64,000 bases of DNA. It comes from Barnesiella sp. WM24. Its GTDB lineage: Bacteria > Bacteroidota > Bacteroidia > Bacteroidales > Muribaculaceae. This document shows positions 34,281-41,409 of this stretch, piece by piece. The position numbers and the translations under genes are program-made. Within the stretch, counting starts at the first letter, position 1. Each line of letters starts with the position of its first letter. Below the pieces are notes generated by a model that saw nothing but the letters and a program-made list of their open reading frames with translations, ran no database searches and had not been told where the DNA came from. The stretch covers positions 354,714 through 418,713 of the forward strand of contig NZ_SPPC01000001.1 of assembly GCF_004570975.1 (NCBI RefSeq), in the 5' to 3' direction.

Positions 34281-35387
34281 TTAATGGTTCCACGTGTTCG
34301 CGTCGGTGGACATAAGCCACGAGTCGTTAGAAGTTTCCCACGCGGGGAAGGCGTTTGCAATGCCCATCGTGACTTCCTCTAACGGTTCTTCGTTAGCGAA
34401 CTTCTTAATAAGGGTGTGGCCGTTAAGGGTCTTAAGGGCTACCGAACCCTTTACGTTAAGGTCTGCCGGGCGTTTCCAATAGGTATGCCCCAGAACCTTA
34501 GACGCGCTGAACATTACGACATTCGTAACGAAGGGGTTGCCGCTGAACGGGCGGCTTCCGTCGCTAAGTTCTATTGTAATGTCTTGGTCGATAACGATGA
34601 TTTGAAGTCCGTAAAGGTAGGAAAGTCCGCGAAGGGCGTTGTTTACCTGTTCGAGGCTCGGTGTCTGCTGAACGCCGAGGGCGTTGGCGGCGAAAGAAGC
34701 ACAAATTTTCTGTACTTCTGCCGTTTCTGTAAATTCGGCGAAGGTTTCCGTATTCATGAAGGCGTATTTAAGGGTTACGCCCTTCTTCTTCGCCTTTTTA
34801 CATACCGCCTTGAAGTCTTTTGTAATAGGACGGGCGGCCGCAGAATTAGCCCACGAAGCGGATCCGGTTTGGAAGCCTACCTTTTGTTCTTCGGGGATAA
34901 GGTAGTCTACGTCGTATTCGGTAAGTACGGAAGTATTGTTTTCGTTGGTAAGCGTAATCTTACCGAGGGAAATGGACTGCAACGCTATCCATTCCAAACG
35001 GGCGGCTACGCCATCCCAACAAAACTTAGTATCTTCCGCCCATGCGTCCACAAGTGCGCGAAGGTCGGGGTTCTGCGAAGTACGGGCTATCATAAGGTCG
35101 TATTCGTCCAGCTCGTCTTCGTTCTTGGTGCGCTTAATGGCAATTTTGGGGATATCGCCCTGAATACGGGCTATTGCCTCGCGGGTCTTTTTGTCAATTC
35201 GTGCGCCACGGGCTACGAGGTCGGCGGCTATTTTCAAGCCTACACGGGTTTCCAACGCTTTCCACGTTAAGGAGTAGTTTTCCTTCAACGGGAAAAGGGT
35301 TGGGTAGTAGAACGGATGAAGGTTGTAGGTCTTGACTACGCCCGCCATGTCCTTCTCGTTAAGCCCTTGCATTAAAGTAGGTATCAT
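34281..35387 (-). CDS. Major capsid protein
   Basis: 368 residues, HK97-like by position and content: extended N-arm, MARTSQNPDLRALVDAWAED, and a C-terminal block SRPFSGNPFVTNVVMFSASKVLGHTYWKRPADL, as in P22/E-type coat proteins. It lies after decoration and scaffold genes and before the connector gene. The 59-base spacing after it may hold signals for strong translation. Confidence 0.85.
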   Translation of the reverse strand: MIPTLMQGLNEKDMAGVVKTYNLHPFYYPTLFPLKENYSLTWKALETRVGLKIAADLVARGARIDKKTREAIARIQGDIPKIAIKRTKNEDELDEYDLMIARTSQNPDLRALVDAWAEDTKFCWDGVAARLEWIALQSISLGKITLTNENNTSVLTEYDVDYLIPEEQKVGFQTGSASWANSAAARPITKDFKAVCKKAKKKGVTLKYAFMNTETFAEFTETAEVQKICASFAANALGVQQTPSLEQVNNALRGLSYLYGLQIIVIDQDITIELSDGSRPFSGNPFVTNVVMFSASKVLGHTYWKRPADLNVKGSVALKTLNGHTLIKKFANEEPLEEVTMGIANAFPAWETSNDSWLMSTDANTWNH

Positions 35388-35410
35388 AACTTTCTGCTGT
35401 GGGGGTTAGT

Positions 35411-35995
35411 TTAAATGAATTTAAGGGTAGGAAGCGCGGCCTTAATCTCGTCGCTAAGGGGCGGACAGAGGGCGGCGCGGAACTGCCCGAAGGTTATAGC
35501 CGCTACCGGGGTGTTGGTAAGGGCTTCTACAGGGTAACTGTCGCCGCAAGCGGCAAAAGGCGGGTACTTGAAGGCGGAAACGGTCGCGCTTTCGCCCTTT
35601 GCAAGCATAAGCGTTCCGCCGACGGGAATAGCCGCGCCGAGGGTTGTTCCTACGGTTATTTTGTCGAAGATTGGGGATGTGGTGTCAATGGCTGTAATAG
35701 CGTAAGACTTGGCCCCGGTCTTGAACATCACGAAGTCGCCTACCTTGAAGTGATGACCTTTCTCTACCTTGTATTCGGTCGCGGTCGTGGTTGCGGCTTC
35801 CACAACTGCGGCGGTCTTGAGAAGGTGGTAAAAGCCCGCTTCGTCCGGCGCAATAACAGCACCTTCACGAAGGGGAACGCCGGGGATAAGGTCTGCAACG
35901 ACTACGGTTACACCGTTAGGAATATCCGCCAAATTGTTAATACAGGCGTGGGCTACTCGCTCGTCCTGTTTGCGTTGGTATCGCATAAATCCCAT
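35411..35995 (-). CDS. Head decoration or minor head protein
   Basis: 194 residues, beta-rich central barrel (YKVEKGHHFKVGDFVMFKTGAKSYAITAI) with small-residue loops (VEAATTTATEY). It sits directly between the scaffold and major capsid genes, the usual place of decoration proteins. The specific family is not recognised. Confidence 0.6.
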   Translation of the reverse strand: MGFMRYQRKQDERVAHACINNLADIPNGVTVVVADLIPGVPLREGAVIAPDEAGFYHLLKTAAVVEAATTTATEYKVEKGHHFKVGDFVMFKTGAKSYAITAIDTTSPIFDKITVGTTLGAAIPVGGTLMLAKGESATVSAFKYPPFAACGDSYPVEALTNTPVAAITFGQFRAALCPPLSDEIKAALPTLKFI

Positions 35996-36017
35996 TGTAG
36001 TGTCGTTTTAGGGGTTG

Positions 36018-36737
36018 TTAAATTTCCTTCCCTGTAAGGGCCGGATTTGTTTCACTCTGCGAAGCGATGTAGTCTGCTACGCCCGCGCTAATACCCTCTT
36101 TGTTCACGGCTCCAAAGAGGGGCTTTTCGTGGTTAAGCAATCCTTTGTCGCTTCGCTCCTGTGCAATGGCATCGAGGTCGCCCTGCACTCCGTTAAGGTA
36201 CCCGTTAAAGTCTTCGTCGTCCTTGAAGGTGGGAGCAATGCGGTCGAAGCTGCGTAGCATCAGTTCGCGCTCCTTGCCTTCAATCTTGGCGGCTTCCAAC
36301 TTTGCTACAAATTGTTCCCTACGGGTGGCTACGGTCTTTTCGGCGCGTAAGCTCGCGTACTCGTCGCGAATTACCTTGTTTTCCTCGCGTATGATGGCGC
36401 GGATTTGTTCGGCTGTCAATGCTCCACCCGTGGGCGGCGTTTCCTCGCCGGGTTGGGGTTCGCCGGGCTGTTCCTTCTCCTTGAAGTCGTACTTACGTCT
36501 AAGGCCGTCTTCGTGGGTCTTGTTGGCTTTGGCTATCTCCGCGTCGGCTGTCTTTCGCCATTCGGTTACGAACTTGCTTACTTTGTCGGCGGTAAGTTTA
36601 CCTACGACTTCGTTTGCTTCTTCTTCGTTTGCTACCTGTACGCCGATAACGGCGGCCAACTGTTGCAAACCGTCTTTTCTCACGCCCGCAAATTTCGTTT
36701 GCAGTAGTGTAAAAATTGCTAATGTTAATTCGTCCAT
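36018..36737 (-). CDS. Capsid scaffolding protein
   Basis: 239 residues, highly charged and helical. A central Pro/Gly/Glu-rich linker (EKEQPGEPQPGEETPPTGG) separates two coiled helices (AEQIRAIIREENKVIRDEYASL...). Typical of head scaffolds, next to decoration and coat genes. A -7 element TAAATTTG and operator IR2 lie 30-55 bases upstream, so this gene starts a separate head/tail transcription unit. Confidence 0.75.
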   Translation of the reverse strand: MDELTLAIFTLLQTKFAGVRKDGLQQLAAVIGVQVANEEEANEVVGKLTADKVSKFVTEWRKTADAEIAKANKTHEDGLRRKYDFKEKEQPGEPQPGEETPPTGGALTAEQIRAIIREENKVIRDEYASLRAEKTVATRREQFVAKLEAAKIEGKERELMLRSFDRIAPTFKDDEDFNGYLNGVQGDLDAIAQERSDKGLLNHEKPLFGAVNKEGISAGVADYIASQSETNPALTGKEI

Positions 36738-36766
36738 AAAAATTTGTAGGGTTACTTTATCAAGTG

Positions 36767-36792
36767 CAAATTTAGCGTATTACCTTAATACG
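36767..36792 (-). promoter_or_regulatory. Promoter of the head operon with operator IR2
   Basis: On the minus strand TTTG, a spacer containing the dyad CGTATTAAGGTAATACG (IR2, 36,776-36,792), then -7 TAAATTTG (36,774-36,767). The dyad fills the spacer between -33 and -7, so its binding protein would compete with RNA polymerase or remodel the promoter. Confidence 0.6.
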
Positions 36793-36848
36793 GGTTCAAA
36801 TATAGAACGGCAAACACTTCGCCGAAACTTCCTACGGTCGTGTCGCTT

Positions 36849-36869
36849 GCCATACACTTTGTAAGTGTT
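36849..36869. promoter_or_regulatory. Operator-like dyad shared with the early switch
   Basis: GCCATACACT-TTG-TAAGTGTT: contains the perfect dyad ACACTT-TGT-AAGTGT. It matches the site at 62,765-62,785 at 19 of 21 positions. It lies about 30-50 bases upstream of TAACTTTG at 36,898, facing the moron island, and could place that island under the phage repressor. Confidence 0.65.
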
Positions 36870-36896
36870 TTATGTGCGTTTTGTGAAATATTTGGC

Positions 36897-37167
36897 GTAA
36901 CTTTGTAGCGTAGTCCGGGGAGAAATCCGGCTATTATCGAAGAAGCGATAGGTTCTTAGTATTTGAAAATCGCCAAATTAACAAATTACGAAGAATGAAC
37001 CTAAGCGCGTAGCGTCGTATATCCCTACCACGATATACCGATGAAGCGCGGCTATACGGTTTGTTTTCGTAAGGCGTTTGGCGATGCCGCAAATACTCAA
37101 ACCTATATAGTCCGCGCTTCTTTTGTGCGTTTAACCCGGCTACTTCGGGCGGTGGCTACAAAGTTAC
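36897..37167 (+). ncRNA. 271-bp structured element bounded by 13-bp inverted repeats
   Basis: GTAACTTTGTAGC (36,897-36,909) is perfectly complementary to GCTACAAAGTTAC (37,155-37,167). Inside, nested pairs follow in order: TAG/CCGGG with CCCGG/CTA (36,911-36,919 with 37,135-37,142), AGAAGCG with CGCTTCT, ATAGGTT with AACCTAT, AGTATTT with AAATACT, ATCGCCAAA with TTTGGCGAT, TTACGAA with TTCGTAA, AACC with GGTT, ending in a 7-bp hairpin GTATATC/GATATAC with loop CCTACCAC. No protein is encoded. It ends 8 bases before the first moron gene's ATG, so it could be its leader or a separate small RNA. The terminal repeat also contains a TAACTTTG promoter-like motif at each end. No known family recognised. 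Confidence 0.8.
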
Positions 37168-37174
37168 TAATTTT

Positions 37175-37648
37175 ATGAAGAAGTTACTTTTTTGGCTCTG
37201 CCTTTTGCTCCCTGTGCTGTCCTATGCACAGGAACGCGGAACGCTTGCCTATCTTGATTCTCGTCCGTTCTACGGCGAAGTCGTGTTAGGCGATTCAATT
37301 ACTAAAAATCTTCGGAAGTTGCACCTATTGGAAGAAAAAGCGGAAAAGGGAGGCTTCCGTTGTGAAGTAACCGAAAAGGAGAAGGAATGTTATAGGATTG
37401 GCGGGCATTCTCCGTTAGCCATATACGTTGACGTTGCCAATTACAAAATTAAAAATATCTTAGCCTATTTCCTTATCGGGAAGGGCGAAGAATTGGATAT
37501 AGTAAAAGCTCTTATGTCGGACTTTGGGGAATGGGCGAAGGACGACAACGGCTTTAATTGGTACGGGAATAAGGTTAGCGTTATGTCGCACTATTCGGAC
37601 GACTTAAAAACCTTCTACGTTTTCTTTCACGACGTAACACAGCCTTAA
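37175..37648 (+). CDS. Secreted/periplasmic moron protein, unknown
   Basis: 157 residues starting MKKLLFWLCLLLPVLSYAQE, a signal peptide cleaved after YAQ or YA. The mature part has RPFYGEVVLGDSITKNLRKL and YRIGGHSPLAIYVDVANYKIKNILAYFLIG; no known domain. A phage-encoded exported protein on the strand opposite to the head genes fits a lysogenic-conversion or superinfection-exclusion gene, but nothing direct shows this. Starts 8 bases after the structured element. Confidence 0.75.
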   Translation: MKKLLFWLCLLLPVLSYAQERGTLAYLDSRPFYGEVVLGDSITKNLRKLHLLEEKAEKGGFRCEVTEKEKECYRIGGHSPLAIYVDVANYKIKNILAYFLIGKGEELDIVKALMSDFGEWAKDDNGFNWYGNKVSVMSHYSDDLKTFYVFFHDVTQP

Positions 37649-37649
37649 A

Positions 37650-37892
37650 ATGGAAGCTGCGCTTATTCTTGCCGCCGTCCTTCTTGCCGGATTCTTTCTG
37701 TTTGTCGTGGTCGCTCTGCTGACGAAGCCCCGGCGTATGCGGAAGAAGGCCCAACGCGAAGCCGAAGCGCGGGCGAAGGAATTAGCCGACATCTACGGGC
37801 GCGTCGCTGTTACCCGTATCAAGTTGGGCGGGCTTGAACGTGCGACGCGAATACTTGACGAAGCCCGGAAGAATGGCGACGTAACAAAGTAA
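37650..37892 (+). CDS. Small membrane protein of the moron island
   Basis: 80 residues: one N-terminal membrane helix (ALILAAVLLAGFFLFVVVALL) followed by a basic, helical cytoplasmic tail (RRMRKKAQREAEARAKEL...). It starts 2 bases after the exported protein gene's stop, so the pair is surely cotranscribed; together they would put one product in the periplasm and one in the inner membrane. Confidence 0.75.
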   Translation: MEAALILAAVLLAGFFLFVVVALLTKPRRMRKKAQREAEARAKELADIYGRVAVTRIKLGGLERATRILDEARKNGDVTK

Positions 37893-38017
37893 TACGTTTG
37901 AGTAGTTTTTGCTATTGACTTTTTCGGTTGGTAACAATTAGTTCCGCCTGTTCCACGTTATACGGTTACGGCTGTGCCTTTGTGGGTATGCCGTTACCGC
38001 TTTCCTGTGGTGGCGGA

Positions 38018-38049
38018 TTTGGTCGCGCCGTGTTATTGTGCTATCTTTG
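38018..38049 (+). promoter_or_regulatory. Strong host-type promoter of the second moron unit
   Basis: TTTG at 38,018-38,021, exactly 20 bases, then TATCTTTG at 38,042-38,049: a full Bacteroidetes consensus, 26 bases before the ATG at 38,076. An imperfect hairpin (ACGGTTACGG with CCGTTACCG, about 37,962-38,000) just upstream may end the preceding unit. Confidence 0.8.
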
Positions 38050-38075
38050 TGGCGAATAAATAACCATTTGCCCCT

Positions 38076-38300
38076 ATGAATGAAAAGAACTTAACACCCG
38101 CCGAAACGTTCTTTATGAAGAAGGCGGAATTTGAACACGGCATAACGGAGGCCGTTAAGAACTTCGCCGGAATGTATGCCACGGACGTAGTTATAAAGGT
38201 CGCCGTCGCCGTACAGCCCGCCTTAGCCACTTCCGGCGACGTGGTGGACTGCCGTATTAAAGGAGTCGAAGTTGAAGCAAAATATACCCAAAATGTCTAA
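38076..38300 (+). CDS. Small moron protein, unknown
   Basis: 74 residues (MNEKNLTPAETFFMKKAEFEHG...), helical N-terminus and beta C-terminus (VVIKVAVAVQ, VVDCRIKGVEVEAKY). First gene behind the strong promoter at 38,018. Nothing in it identifies a function. Confidence 0.7.
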   Translation: MNEKNLTPAETFFMKKAEFEHGITEAVKNFAGMYATDVVIKVAVAVQPALATSGDVVDCRIKGVEVEAKYTQNV

Positions 38301-38682
38301 CCGTATAATTCCCCCCTTTCCTCCCGAACTCCGGGAAGCAGTCGCCGAAGTAAGCCGTTCCGTTGAGCCACTTCTTGACGACTTGGTAGCGCGTACCGCT
38401 CAGACTAAAGAAGGGCGCGTTTCTCTTGCATTGTGGGAAGTAAAGCGTTCACACGGACGCGCCCGGCGCGAAGCACTACGGGAGCTTGACCGGGTTGTTA
38501 CTGAGCTATTCCCGCCCGTGGAAGGTGCGCCGCTTCCTTCCGACGAACTGAACGGCAAGCCGGACGTTCTACCGTGCCTTCTCATCGGGTCTACTGCCCC
38601 GTATTATTGTGGGCCGGTTAAGCCTTCTTCTTCTGCCCGTTTCGCCATATCCTCCTACTATCCGTTAATTGCCGAATTATGA
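38293..38682 (+). CDS. Small moron protein, unknown
   Basis: 129 residues from MSNRIIPPFPPELREAV; I chose this ATG, which overlaps the preceding gene by eight bases, over an upstream TTG. The first 75 residues are helical and charged, resembling a small DNA- or protein-binding helical domain; the tail is Pro/Ser-rich. No family recognised. Confidence 0.65.
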   Translation: MSNRIIPPFPPELREAVAEVSRSVEPLLDDLVARTAQTKEGRVSLALWEVKRSHGRARREALRELDRVVTELFPPVEGAPLPSDELNGKPDVLPCLLIGSTAPYYCGPVKPSSSARFAISSYYPLIAEL

Positions 38683-38978
38683 AAGTTCCCAATATCCCCA
38701 CCACGAAGGGCAAACAGCCCGTTACTATCGTTCCTAATAACGCCCTTGTCGAAGGCTTCCTTAACTCGGACGCTCCGGCGGAAGACATCGACGTAGTGCG
38801 CCTTCTGCAATATGCCGAGCCGGACGCTGAAAAAAACGGGGCTATTCTCCGGCGTTGCTTGGAAGGTAAAGCCCGCCTTCTTCCTGTCTATCCCGGCAAT
38901 GACGAAAAAGAGCCTACGGGCGCGAAGTTCGTAGGCTCAATAATGGACGGTGGCTTATACGTTATTCCCGTCGGCTAA
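38679..38978 (+). CDS. Small moron protein, unknown
   Basis: 99 residues (MKVPNIPTTKGKQPVTIVPNN...), acidic, with a C-terminal beta strand GSIMDGGLYVIPV. Overlaps the preceding gene by four bases (ATGA) and converges on the MuF gene, sharing its last four bases with that gene's end. Confidence 0.7.
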   Translation: MKVPNIPTTKGKQPVTIVPNNALVEGFLNSDAPAEDIDVVRLLQYAEPDAEKNGAILRRCLEGKARLLPVYPGNDEKEPTGAKFVGSIMDGGLYVIPVG

Positions 38979-41275
38979 GGCTTCTTAAACGACTTCGCTA
39001 ACGCTATCATTTCCGCGTATTCTGTTGGCATTAACAACTGGAATACGCGGTTTCCTATAAATGCGTTCTCGAAGGTGTGGGCTAAATATTCGTGTTCCTT
39101 CATTCCGTGGTTCTTGAAATAACTAACTTTATGCCCCCAGCCCACGTCGTCGCGGTTAACTAAGCTGCGCAACGTATCCATAAGGGCGCAAAATTGCTCT
39201 ATCGCGTCGCCCTTCGTTATCCCGAAACGCTTAAATATCGGGTCGTCGCTTTTCTTGTCTTTTATCCGTCTATAAATATTATTTATCTTAGCGGAAAGGG
39301 TAACTATTTTCATTTGATTAACCTCGTGCCTAACCTTTTGAAGTTCGTATTTTCCTTTTTTGTGATTCCATACTTTCTCGGTAGTGTAATAGGTCGCCTT
39401 TTCTCGTTTGCGTAGGCGGGTTATTTGCCTGTCGCGTACATCGGTAACTTCCTTTGAAAATAATAATTTCCTTTGGTCTGCTATGGCGTGGCCGAACTCA
39501 TGGTAAATTACCCGTATTCGGTACCAATCCGACGCGGCGGCGCGGCTGTCGCCGTCTATTACTACTAACTTGCCATTATTCGTGCAATAACTTCCCTTAT
39601 TCTTGTGGCGTAATTCTAACTTCGGCTTTTCTTTAAGAAGGTCGAAGAAGTCCTTACTAAATTCGTGGCTGACCTTATCCAAATAAGCCCTTCCGTTCTC
39701 TAACTCGGTAGGCATATTCTTGGAATACGTTCCTTTCTTCGCTTTGGCGGCTGACAACTTGCCCGGAAGCGACGCAAAGAAGGTTTTAAGGCGGCTTATG
39801 CAGTCGCCGTAGTAATTGGTCGTCTTTATCTCGTTGGCGTTAAGCGCGTCTTCTATCTCCTTCACAATATCCGGGAAGCCTACGGCCTGGGATGCGAAGT
39901 CTTCCACCTCGTTACGGGCGGATATCCATTCCGCCTGTCGGTTGAAGCGTTCCGTTTGAAGTCGTTTTAATTCGGCGTGAAGTCCGGCTTTATCGCCCGC
40001 CGTGCGTAATGGATCCAATGCCGACACATCTAAGCCATAAGTATAAGCCCACGTCTTATAATTGGCTATCTCGCTGTCGTAGGCTGTACATGGTTCGGGC
40101 GGCTTCGCCGTTGTGCCGGGCATTTGCGCCCGTTGTGGTATCTGTGGAAGAAGCCCCCCGGAAATAATGCCCTTATTGAAGTTGTCGCGTATGTAGTACG
40201 GCATCGACTTCCAACCCTTAGCGCGGTCGGCTATCGCTTCTATATGGGAACGGAAGGCGGCGGGTACGTCGCGGACGGTACGACGGGAAGGAAGGCTTTT
40301 ATAGGTCTGCCCCCTAACTATTGCCTTCAAGCGGTTAGCCCGGTCTTTATTATATTCGTCGTAGTCAGACATAATGGGAACGACTAAACAACGGCATTGC
40401 GGGTGCCAACCGAGGAACTTGAACGTTTTAGGGTAGTCGCCCGCCAACTCATCGCAAATATCGGTAAGCGGTACTTTCTTCCCTTTACTGTCGGTTGTCG
40501 TGTGGTTGTTACTCAACATTACCCGGAAGCCTACAACGAAGTCTAATTGTTGCCATCGTAAGTATTCGGCTTCACGGTATGCCATATTTACCTCGGTACG
40601 CGCCAAACGCTCGGCGTTCTTGGCGGAACTCCTGTAAACGCCGCGTCCGGGGTGGTACATGGCGGCCGCCTTACTTAGCCGAAGGTTTCCGCCCTTATCC
40701 CGGACGCGCCTAAATAGTTTGTCCGGGGCTTTTAGGTACTGCCGTAGGTCGCGGGAGAGCTGCTGTGCGCTCCGTCCTTCTCCTACGGCGACATCTATAC
40801 CCAATTCTAACGCCGTCTTAAATTCTTCCGTGTACTTCCATACGCGCTGACTTAAACCCAACCCGCCGGCCTTACGCTGTTGGAAGGCTTGTAAGGCTTC
40901 TAAGTTTCGGGCTTGGTATTGCTTCGCTTCTTCCGGGGTTAGTCGGGAAGTGCGCAGAATAGAACTTAGGAACGTGTCGCTTTTGTCGCAGGCCGCTTGC
41001 CACTCCGTCCGCGTTCCTGTTTCTATCACTGCTTCCACCTTCTTAGCCAACCGGGTTAATATCCCTTGCGCCTGTTTCCGGGTAGCGGGGAAGTCGTCGA
41101 AACTGAAAACGCCATCTTCGGGTATGGTTATTCGTCCGGCTGCGGCGGCTATCTCGTCGCAAGCGGTGTTATACAGTCGTTCCACTTGACGGGCGTAGCG
41201 CGTCGTCCGGGCGTAGTGTGCCGCGTCGAAGCCCCGAAGTCGGACTATAAGGCGGTTTTCGGTATAATCGGGCAT
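38975..41275 (-). CDS. MuF-type minor head protein fused to a zinc metallopeptidase
   Basis: 766 residues. Residues about 215-300 form the MuF/head-morphogenesis domain (AERLARTEVNMAYREAEYLRW, then FKFLGWHPQCRCLVVPIM). A linker (about 380-400, Pro-rich) and helical region lead to a C-terminal peptidase-like domain with VIYHEFGHAIAD (HExxH at 592-596) and a later HEYLAHTFENAF near 733-745 that could give the third zinc ligand. Family knowledge: MuF proteins are packaged in the head and can carry toxin-like domains ejected with the DNA. This one would deliver a peptidase into the new host; that is inference. Confidence 0.88.
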   Translation of the reverse strand: MPDYTENRLIVRLRGFDAAHYARTTRYARQVERLYNTACDEIAAAAGRITIPEDGVFSFDDFPATRKQAQGILTRLAKKVEAVIETGTRTEWQAACDKSDTFLSSILRTSRLTPEEAKQYQARNLEALQAFQQRKAGGLGLSQRVWKYTEEFKTALELGIDVAVGEGRSAQQLSRDLRQYLKAPDKLFRRVRDKGGNLRLSKAAAMYHPGRGVYRSSAKNAERLARTEVNMAYREAEYLRWQQLDFVVGFRVMLSNNHTTTDSKGKKVPLTDICDELAGDYPKTFKFLGWHPQCRCLVVPIMSDYDEYNKDRANRLKAIVRGQTYKSLPSRRTVRDVPAAFRSHIEAIADRAKGWKSMPYYIRDNFNKGIISGGLLPQIPQRAQMPGTTAKPPEPCTAYDSEIANYKTWAYTYGLDVSALDPLRTAGDKAGLHAELKRLQTERFNRQAEWISARNEVEDFASQAVGFPDIVKEIEDALNANEIKTTNYYGDCISRLKTFFASLPGKLSAAKAKKGTYSKNMPTELENGRAYLDKVSHEFSKDFFDLLKEKPKLELRHKNKGSYCTNNGKLVVIDGDSRAAASDWYRIRVIYHEFGHAIADQRKLLFSKEVTDVRDRQITRLRKREKATYYTTEKVWNHKKGKYELQKVRHEVNQMKIVTLSAKINNIYRRIKDKKSDDPIFKRFGITKGDAIEQFCALMDTLRSLVNRDDVGWGHKVSYFKNHGMKEHEYLAHTFENAFIGNRVFQLLMPTEYAEMIALAKSFKKP

Positions 41276-41296
41276 AAAGTTATTTTTGTTAAATTT

Positions 41297-41391
41297 CGCG
41301 TCTAAGCGCGAGAAGCGCGTTAGGTTATAGTTTCCTTAGTTGGAGCGGTTTAACGCGCTTAGACGCGCCCTAATCGTATTATATTGATACG
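41297..41391 (-). promoter_or_regulatory. Competing inverted repeats and operator IR3 between portal and MuF genes
   Basis: CGCGTCTAAGCGCG (41,297-41,310) pairs perfectly with CGCGCTTAGACGCG (41,354-41,367). The downstream arm can alternatively pair, as TAACGCGCTT (41,351-41,360), with AAGCGCGTTA (41,313-41,322), 10 bp. The two pairings exclude each other. The dyad CGTATTATATTGATACG (IR3) follows at 41,375-41,391. Possible regulator of the passage from portal to MuF genes; no T-run, so not an obvious terminator. Confidence 0.6.
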
Positions 41392-41409
41392 ACATTCGGC
41401 AAAATAGGG

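Noticed and set aside
36897..37167. Promoter reading from TAACTTTG at 36,898
   Set aside because: The motif matches a -7 element, but it is also part of the perfect 13-bp terminal repeat and no -33 element is found. I kept it only as a possibility within the element.
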